The notes below the pieces were generated by a model that ran no database searches, was not told where the DNA came from, and saw only the letters and a program-made list of their open reading frames with translations. A stretch of 12,551 nucleotides of DNA. Source: an uncultured Flavobacterium sp. GTDB lineage: Bacteria; Bacteroidota; Bacteroidia; Flavobacteriales; Flavobacteriaceae. Shown here in pieces: positions 1 to 5,172 of this stretch (its first letter is position 1; the number at the start of each line of letters is the position of its first letter). The stretch is from positions 1-12,551 of the forward strand of contig NZ_CAMLDD010000045.1 of NCBI RefSeq assembly GCF_946478785.1, read 5' to 3'. The translations under genes and the position numbers were made by a program.

Positions 1-40
1 TAGTAATTAGTCCCTAGTAATTAGTCCCTAGTAATTAGTC
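1..40. repeat. 14-bp tandem repeat at window edge
   Basis: The unit TAGTAATTAGTCCC occurs at 1-14 and 15-28, followed by a 12-base partial copy at 29-40. Each unit is itself two related heptamers, TAGTAAT and TAGTCCC, and a decayed copy (TTAGTAAATGGTTCCC) follows to about 56. The array may extend left of the window. It lies beyond the 3' end of the metallophosphoesterase gene. I see no coding sequence in 1-127 and no function for the repeat. Confidence 0.85.
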
Positions 41-127
41 TTAGTAAATGGTTCCCAACAGTAGTTATTCACTAAATAGGTACTTTGTATATAAGTGTAT
101 TAAAATTGGAACTGATCATGCTACTCG

Positions 128-631
128 CTAAGAGTTATACTTTTTTTCTATTTCGATGATTTCTAAATCTTTTATTTTGTCTTTGTCAATTACAAAGCGT
201 AACATCGTTCTTACCTGATGAAAACCGCTTTTACCAGCCGCTCCAGGGTTCATATGCAGCAGATTATTTTTTTTATCAAACATTACTTTTAAAATATGGG
301 AGTGTCCGCAAATAAATAACTTGGGTGGATTGTTTTTCATTTCTTCTCTTACAGCCGGATTGTATTTGCCGGGATATCCTCCTATATGGGTAATCCAGAC
401 AGAAACATCTTCGCAAAAAAAACGGTTGTTGAGCGAAAATTCTAATCGTGCCTGTGCATCATCAATATTGCCATAAACACAACGCAGCGGCTTTAGTTTT
501 TTTATGGTGTCTGTAACAATCAAGTCGCCAATATCTCCTGCATGCCAAACTTCATCTGCCTGTACAACATATTTTAAGATCGTGTCATCGATATGACTGT
601 GAGTATCGGAAAGCAGTAGGATTTTTGTCAT
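128..631 (-). CDS. YfcE/MJ0936-family metallophosphoesterase
   Basis: This is a 167-residue cytosolic phosphoesterase of the calcineurin-like superfamily, in the small YfcE/MJ0936 branch. Family members use two divalent metals to hydrolyse phosphodiesters; the physiological substrate is usually unknown. The full set of metal-ligand motifs is visible: D9-T-H11 in SDTH, G32-D33 in HAGDIGD, G54-N55 in YGNID, H82 in ITHIGG, and the G109-H-S-H112 signature, followed by the NPGAAG segment at about 128-133. Length is normal for the family and the start ATG is followed at once by the first beta strand (TKILLLSDTH), so the gene is complete. There is no signal peptide or membrane segment. It is divergent from truA and has its own candidate promoter at 658-665. 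I recall this gene next to truA in other flavobacterial genomes. The family call is firm; the substrate is unknown. Confidence 0.93.
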   Translation of the reverse strand: MTKILLLSDTHSHIDDTILKYVVQADEVWHAGDIGDLIVTDTIKKLKPLRCVYGNIDDAQARLEFSLNNRFFCEDVSVWITHIGGYPGKYNPAVREEMKNNPPKLFICGHSHILKVMFDKKNNLLHMNPGAAGKSGFHQVRTMLRFVIDKDKIKDLEIIEIEKKYNS

Positions 632-657
632 TTTTTTAAGGTGGAGATTCTTATCGA

Positions 658-678
658 CAAAAGTACAAAGGTTTTTTT
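658..678 (-). promoter_or_regulatory. candidate promoter of the metallophosphoesterase gene
   Basis: On the minus strand a TACTTTTG box (658-665) fits the Bacteroidota/Flavobacterium -7 consensus TAnnTTTG. It is preceded by A7 and CCTTTG (666-678). Transcription would begin roughly 5-7 bases downstream, leaving a leader of about 20 nt before the ATG ending at 631. No clean TTTG-type -33 element is seen at the usual spacing, which lowers confidence. The same 21-nt module with one base changed faces the other way at 864-884, in front of truA. Confidence 0.5.
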
Positions 679-680
679 AT

Positions 681-707
681 CCTAACAGGTTTTTAAAACC
701 TCTTAGG
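681..707. repeat. 27-bp imperfect palindrome
   Basis: The left arm CCTAACAGGTTTT (681-693) and right arm AAAACCTCTTAGG (695-707) pair over 13 positions with one mismatch (686 against 702) around a single central T. It sits upstream of both divergent genes, so a terminator role is unlikely. I recall similar CCTGTTAGG-type palindromes scattered through flavobacterial intergenic DNA, so a REP-like element is the best guess; an operator is possible. Confidence 0.7.
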
Positions 708-764
708 TATTTTTTTGTAATCTAAATTATGTGCTTTTGTCATCCTTGACTTTGAGACGCTTTT

Positions 765-784
765 AGACGCACTGCTGTGCGTCT
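765..784. repeat. 8-bp perfect inverted repeat (REP-like hairpin)
   Basis: AGACGCAC (765-772) and GTGCGTCT (777-784) form a perfect 8-bp stem with a TGCT loop, which stands out as G/C-rich in AT-rich DNA. A second AGACGC copy upstream (GAGACGC, 754-760) can also pair with GCGTCTC (779-785), so two alternative hairpins are possible. A T-rich run follows (791-809). AGACGC-type palindromes are, from memory, frequent dispersed repeats in flavobacteria. The function is unknown. Confidence 0.65.
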
Positions 785-820
785 CTACAATATATTTTTT
801 TTTGATTTTTAAACCCCTAA

Positions 821-910
821 AGAAAAACTTAGAGCCTTAACAACTCAGAATCTTAGCAACTTCAAAAAAACCTTTGTACCTTTGCTTCTCTGAACCTTTG
901 AACTTTTACC
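821..910 (+). repeat. 8-nt-phased degenerate repeat in the truA leader
   Basis: From 821 the sequence falls into octamers: AGAAAAAC, TTAGAGCC, TTAACAAC, TCAGAATC, TTAGCAAC, TTCAAAAA. After two extra A's (869-870) it continues as CCTTTGTA, CCTTTGCT, TCTCTGAA, CCTTTGAA, CTTTTACC, ending exactly at the TTG start codon of truA (911). The first block shares TTAGnnnC-like units and the second CCTTTGnn-like units. The truA promoter box lies across the junction of the first two CCTTTG units. The phase is read directly from the sequence; any role is inferred. Confidence 0.6.
864..884 (+). promoter_or_regulatory. candidate truA promoter
   Basis: TACCTTTG at 877-884 matches the flavobacterial -7 consensus TAnnTTTG and is preceded by A7 and CCTTTG (864-876). 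Transcription would start near 889-892, giving a leader of about 20 nt before the TTG codon at 911. The -33 region has TTAG (853-856) rather than a clear TTTG, at about the right distance. The module is a near copy, in inverse orientation, of 658-678. Confidence 0.5.
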
Positions 911-1648
911 TTGAGATATTTTATTCAATTTTCTTATAACGGAACAAATTATCATGGCTGGCAATTTCAGCCCAATGCGTCTTCTGTTCAGGGAACTTTA
1001 AACAAGGCTTTTTCGGTTTTATTAAATTCCCCTATAAATATTATGGGTGCCGGAAGAACTGACACCGGAGTTCATGCGCAGGAAATGTATGGGCATTTTG
1101 ATTTTGAAAATACAATCGATGTTCCGAATTTGGTTCATAAACTAAACTCCTATTTACCTAAAGACATTGCTGTTTTTGATATCATTTTGGTTCATGAGGA
1201 TGCACATTGCCGATTTGACGCCACCAAAAGAACGTATGAATATCATATAAATACTGTGAAAAATCCTTTCTCGGAAGGATTGAGCTGGTATTTCAATCAG
1301 ACATTAGACGTAGATTTGATGAATGAAGCCGCCAGAATTTTGCTTAATCATACCGATTTTCAATGTTTTTCGAAAGTAAATACTGATGTCAATACTTTTG
1401 ACTGCACGATTTTTGAGGCGTATTGGAAACAAGAAAACAACAAGCTGGTTTTTACGATTTCGGCAAATCGGTTTTTGAGAAATATGGTTCGTGCCATCGT
1501 AGGAACTTTGGTAAACATTGGTCTGCATAAAATTTCATTTGCAGATTTTGAAAACATCATCGCAAGTAAGAGTCGGGAAAAAGCCGGATTTTCGGTTCCG
1601 GCACATGGTTTATATTTAACCGAAATTAAATACGATTACATTAAATAG
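911..1648 (+). CDS. truA: tRNA pseudouridine(38-40) synthase TruA
   Basis: TruA isomerises uridines 38-40 in the anticodon stem-loop of many tRNAs to pseudouridine, in the cytosol. The 245-residue product is of normal length. The N-terminal strand RYFIQFSYNGTNYHGWQ and the catalytic motif GAGRTDTGVHA are present, with nucleophile Asp51. The TKRTYEYHI and FLRNMVRAIVGTLVNIG segments and the C-terminal GFSVPAHGLYL are also typical. The start is TTG at 911: an in-frame TGA at 899-901 rules out anything further upstream, and the next in-frame ATG encodes Met45, inside the fold. It is divergent from the metallophosphoesterase and followed after 88 bp by an ABC transporter gene. Its TAG stop codon (1646-1648) is included in a structured element. 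It is a housekeeping gene, complete and intact. Confidence 0.97.
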   Translation: MRYFIQFSYNGTNYHGWQFQPNASSVQGTLNKAFSVLLNSPINIMGAGRTDTGVHAQEMYGHFDFENTIDVPNLVHKLNSYLPKDIAVFDIILVHEDAHCRFDATKRTYEYHINTVKNPFSEGLSWYFNQTLDVDLMNEAARILLNHTDFQCFSKVNTDVNTFDCTIFEAYWKQENNKLVFTISANRFLRNMVRAIVGTLVNIGLHKISFADFENIIASKSREKAGFSVPAHGLYLTEIKYDYIK

Positions 1649-1726
1649 CCCTGATTGCAACGGAAATCCTTTTTTGTTTTTTCTTTAAAAACAAAAAAGA
1701 TTGAAGTGAAAAGCAGGAATAGCTCC
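1646..1726 (+). ncRNA. structured RNA-like element, possibly Flavo-1 family
   Basis: This 81-nt element folds into one long hairpin. The basal stem pairs AGC (1647-1649) with GCT (1722-1724) and CCTG (1650-1653) with CAGG (1714-1717), leaving an AATA bulge (1718-1721). The apical stem is a perfect 13 bp: CTTTTTTGTTTTT (1669-1681) with AAAAACAAAAAAG (1687-1699), loop TCTTT. Between the stems, both strands carry a related motif, GATTGCAACGGAAA (1653-1666) and GATTGAAGTGAAAA (1699-1712), so a large two-sided internal loop is expected. I recall many such GATTG...GGAAA hairpins in flavobacterial genomes and believe they belong to the Flavo-1 RNA motif, whose function is unknown. That assignment is from memory. 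A bidirectional terminator is the main alternative. Confidence 0.6.
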
Positions 1727-1736
1727 TAAAAATATA

Positions 1737-3491
1737 ATGAAAGCAAAAGCATTTGATACCGGATTATTCAAACGGATTTTAAAATACACAAAACCTTATA
1801 AATGGCGTTATTACGGCGTTATACTTTTTGCTGTTTCTCTGTCGCTTTTTGCGGCACTCCGCCCCTATTTACTGAAACAAACTGTTGATGGCTATATTGC
1901 AACACAAGATAAATACGGTTTATTGATGTACATAATACTTATGGGAATTGTTCTTTTAATGGAAGTATTCTCTCAGTTTTATTTTGTGTTTTGGGCGAAT
2001 TGGCTTGGTCAGGACATTGTAAAAGACATTCGGAATAAACTTTTCAAACACATTTTAAGTTTTAGAATGAAGTATTTTGATCTGGTACCTGTTGGACAAT
2101 TGGTAACCAGATCGGTATCTGATATCGAATCGATTGCGCGCATTTTCAGTCAGGGCTTGTTTATGATTATCAGTGATTTGATGAAAATGTTAGTGGTTCT
2201 GATTTTTATGTTTTATATGAACTGGAAGCTGACCTGGATTGTGATTGTCGCCATGCCGGTTCTGGTTTATATTACCCGAATTTTTCAGCGTAAAATGCAG
2301 GTTGCTTTTGAGGAAGTTCGTACGCAGATTGCTAATATGAATTCGTTTGTTCAGGAACGCGTTACGGGTATGAAAATCGTTCAGCTTTTTAACCGTGAAA
2401 AAATTGAAGCCGAAAACTTTAGGGCAATAAACGATAAACACCGTGTTGCCTGGATAAAAACGATTTTATACAACTCGATATTCTTCCCTATTGCCGATAT
2501 TATTTCGTCTATAACTTTAGGATTGGTAGTGGTTTTTGGCGGATTCAAAATCTTGAACGGAGATAACTTCACCACCTTTGGGGATTTATTCTCTTACACG
2601 ATGTTCATCGGAATGCTGTTTAATCCGCTGCGCCAGATTGCGGATAAGTTTAATGAGATGCAATTAGGAATGATTGCTGCCAATCGTGTTTTTGACATTA
2701 TCGATACTCAGGATCATATTCAGGATACAGGAACGCTTGAAGCTCCGGTTTTTGAAGGAAGTATTGAATTTAAAGACATTCGTTTTAGTTATATTCCTGA
2801 AGAAGAAGTGATAAAAGGAATTAATTTATCTGTAGCATCCGGCCAGACAATCGCTATCGTGGGTTCTACAGGAGCAGGAAAATCGACTATTATCAACTTA
2901 CTCAATCGGTTTTATGAAATTAACAGCGGTACCATTTTCATAGATGGTCATAATATTGAAAATTATACGTTGGCCTCGCTGCGAAAACAAATTGCAGTAG
3001 TTTTACAAGATGTGTTTTTGTTTGCCGACACGATTTACAATAACATCACTTTGAACAATCCTGAAATTACGCGTGATCAAGTCGTTAATGCTGCCAAAAA
3101 AATTGGCGTACACGATTTTATTATGAGTCTGCCTGATAACTACGATTTTGATGTAAAAGAGCGCGGTGTGATGCTTTCATCAGGACAACGCCAACTGATT
3201 GCTTTTTTGCGTTCGTATGTGAGTAATCCGAGTATTTTGATTTTGGATGAAGCTACATCATCAATTGATACGTATTCTGAAGAATTGATTCAACGCGCAA
3301 CAGAAACCATTACCAAAGGCCGTACTTCTATTGTGATTGCACATCGATTGGCAACTATTGTCAATGCTGATAAAATTGTGGTGATGGATAAAGGGCTGAT
3401 TGTTGAGCAAGGGACACATCAGGAATTGCTGAACAAAGCTGATGGTTATTATAAAAACCTGTACGATTCGCAATTTTCTGTGGCTAATTAG
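1737..3491 (+). CDS. MsbA-like ABC half-transporter (permease-ATPase fusion)
   Basis: This is a 584-residue inner-membrane ABC exporter half-transporter that would work as a dimer. Residues 1 to about 320 form the six-helix transmembrane domain, with hydrophobic stretches from about residue 22 on and coupling-helix sequence such as FNREKIEAENFRAIND. The ATPase domain follows from about 345. It has Walker A GSTGAGKST (376-384, Lys382), a Q-loop in VVLQDVFLFADTI, signature LSSGQ (480-484), Walker B ILILDE (Asp504, catalytic Glu505), and the H-loop His536 in IAHRLAT. All catalytic residues are kept, so a homodimer is plausible. The second signature residue pair is SS rather than SG, which I regard as normal in Bacteroidota homologues. 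The substrate (lipid, drug or other) cannot be read from the sequence. The ATG at 1737 follows the hairpin element closely. It may be co-transcribed with truA. Confidence 0.92.
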   Translation: MKAKAFDTGLFKRILKYTKPYKWRYYGVILFAVSLSLFAALRPYLLKQTVDGYIATQDKYGLLMYIILMGIVLLMEVFSQFYFVFWANWLGQDIVKDIRNKLFKHILSFRMKYFDLVPVGQLVTRSVSDIESIARIFSQGLFMIISDLMKMLVVLIFMFYMNWKLTWIVIVAMPVLVYITRIFQRKMQVAFEEVRTQIANMNSFVQERVTGMKIVQLFNREKIEAENFRAINDKHRVAWIKTILYNSIFFPIADIISSITLGLVVVFGGFKILNGDNFTTFGDLFSYTMFIGMLFNPLRQIADKFNEMQLGMIAANRVFDIIDTQDHIQDTGTLEAPVFEGSIEFKDIRFSYIPEEEVIKGINLSVASGQTIAIVGSTGAGKSTIINLLNRFYEINSGTIFIDGHNIENYTLASLRKQIAVVLQDVFLFADTIYNNITLNNPEITRDQVVNAAKKIGVHDFIMSLPDNYDFDVKERGVMLSSGQRQLIAFLRSYVSNPSILILDEATSSIDTYSEELIQRATETITKGRTSIVIAHRLATIVNADKIVVMDKGLIVEQGTHQELLNKADGYYKNLYDSQFSVAN

Positions 3492-3514
3492 AACATCATT
3501 ATACTATACTTCTT

Positions 3515-5086
3515 TTGAAATTTAAATTAAAAAAAATAACATCCAGGGGTGCATTTTTAATATACGTAGCATTCACAATTTTAATTACAGTTTCTTCTGT
3601 TTACATTCTCGGTAATCTAATTACCGACATTACCGAAAAAGTAAATGAAGATTTAGCAGAGCGTAACTTTATTAAGAAGCAGGAATTCCTTTCTAAGGAA
3701 TTCTCTAAATTTTTAGAACAGGATGACAGAATAAAGCATGTTTTAAAAATAAGTAAGCCCGAAAATTTAGCTTCTAACCTACATGTTTTATCTTCGGTTC
3801 AAAATACCAATTCATTGGTAGCCGATAACTGGTTTCAGATAAATGATAATAAAATTCAGTTTGTAGCCGATTCTATTTCTGATGCCGCGAAAAAAGATAT
3901 AGAAGGTTTTATCCAAAAAAATAAAGATCAAGATCATAGCAGCATTATTATTCCACATGGAAAGGAGTGGGTTTGGAGAATTTATTTTAAACTCATTTCA
4001 AGAAATACAGTAGTACGTTATGGTTACGACATCAACTTAAAAAAACTTGTTGATTATTTTTCTACTGTAGACATCAAATCGACTAATAATTATGCTTTTA
4101 TTTTTGATAAATCAGGAAGATGCATTTATCACCCCGAATCGAATTTTATAGGCAAAAGTATTTATGAGATTTCCTCTACCCTTTCAATTGACACTATATT
4201 TCCTAAAAAGCAGGATTATGTTAAAAGAGTCACCATGTCTGAATATTTAAAACTTGATGTTATCAGATTTACAAAAAAACTAAACCTTAAAAATTCACAT
4301 TGGTTTGTATGCGTTAATTTTCCAAAAAATATTATGGACGAAAATGTCGCATATATTAAAAAATATTCTACCTGGATATATTCGATCACTACCATAATGC
4401 TTCTTTTGATTTTCTATTTATTTTCTTATGCAAGCAGACTCGCTTACAAAGAAAAAGGAATCGCAATTAAAGAAAAAAACCGACTTCTGGTGGAGAATGA
4501 AAAAATTGTAAAAGAAAAAGCCCTAATTCAGCTGCAGCAATTAAAGGAGCAGATTAATCCACATTTTTTGTTTAATTCACTCAACTCATTATATATGTTA
4601 ATGGTAAGCGATGTTAAAACTGCACAGAAATTTACCCTGAATTTATCACGTATTTACCGTTATCTTATTGATCCTCCAAAAAAGAATATAGTTCCCCTGA
4701 AGGATGAATTACTATTTATCGAAAAATATATCTTTTTACAGCAAACCCGATTTAAGGAAGAATTGTTTTTTTTAATAAATATCGAAGACGAAACCGCTTT
4801 GGAAAAATTTATTCCGTATCTGGCTTTTCAGGTGGTGGTCGAAAATGCTATCAAACATAATATGGCAACACAGGAAAATCCGCTGACGACCCAAATTCTA
4901 ATTCAGAAAGATCAGGTCATTATAAGCAACAATCTACAAAAAAAGACGCACAGCGAACCAAGTGCCAGTTTTGGTTTAAAATACCTTTCCAGTATTTATA
5001 CTTTCTATTCCAGAACCAATTTTGAGACCTCAGAAAAAGACGGCAATTTCGTATGTATTCTGCCATTAATATCCATTCACTCCTAA
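3515..5086 (+). CDS. LytS-type sensor histidine kinase with Cache-like sensor domain
   Basis: This is a 523-residue inner-membrane sensor kinase. TM1 spans about 12-36, an extracytoplasmic domain about 37-283, TM2 about 284-307, and a charged coiled-coil linker runs to about 345. The His_kinase domain (PF06580 type) has the phosphoacceptor His350 in QINPHFLFNSLNSLY, followed by the ATPase N-box VVVENAIKHN (Glu443, Asn444) and a short G-box SFGLKYLSSIY. The usual DNG of the D-box is replaced by NNLQ, which I recall as common in Bacteroidota kinases of this type. The sensor segment YAFIFDKSGRCIYHPESNFI (193-212) resembles the Cache fold used for small ligands. The start is TTG at 3515, since the frame is open only back to a TAA at 3485 and the next Met is near residue 246. 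No LytTR response regulator is in the window. It lies 23 bp after the ABC gene and 86 bp before the protease gene, which it may help regulate. Confidence 0.88.
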   Translation: MKFKLKKITSRGAFLIYVAFTILITVSSVYILGNLITDITEKVNEDLAERNFIKKQEFLSKEFSKFLEQDDRIKHVLKISKPENLASNLHVLSSVQNTNSLVADNWFQINDNKIQFVADSISDAAKKDIEGFIQKNKDQDHSSIIIPHGKEWVWRIYFKLISRNTVVRYGYDINLKKLVDYFSTVDIKSTNNYAFIFDKSGRCIYHPESNFIGKSIYEISSTLSIDTIFPKKQDYVKRVTMSEYLKLDVIRFTKKLNLKNSHWFVCVNFPKNIMDENVAYIKKYSTWIYSITTIMLLLIFYLFSYASRLAYKEKGIAIKEKNRLLVENEKIVKEKALIQLQQLKEQINPHFLFNSLNSLYMLMVSDVKTAQKFTLNLSRIYRYLIDPPKKNIVPLKDELLFIEKYIFLQQTRFKEELFFLINIEDETALEKFIPYLAFQVVVENAIKHNMATQENPLTTQILIQKDQVIISNNLQKKTHSEPSASFGLKYLSSIYTFYSRTNFETSEKDGNFVCILPLISIHS

Positions 5087-5172
5087 AAATAAGCCATTCA
5101 CTCCCATTCCTTTTTTATTTGAGCATGAAACGAATAGTTTCGCGCAAAAATTCAATCTAAATTTATTATCCA

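Noticed and set aside
1..40. Possible CRISPR array
   Set aside because: The units are 14 bp and directly adjacent with no spacers, so this is a plain tandem repeat.
3529..3536. A8 run just inside the kinase gene as a phase-variation tract
   Set aside because: Runs of this length are common throughout this AT-rich sequence and nothing else supports slippage control.
5127..5141. GAAAC-GAATA-GTTTC inverted repeat ahead of the protease gene
   Set aside because: Five-base arms are expected by chance in AT-rich DNA and no second copy is seen.
5135..5142. TAGTTTCG as a -7 box for the protease-susCD operon
   Set aside because: It has one mismatch to TAnnTTTG, and the only TTTG upstream (5118-5121) is 13 bp away, too close for a -33 element. 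Not strong enough to list.
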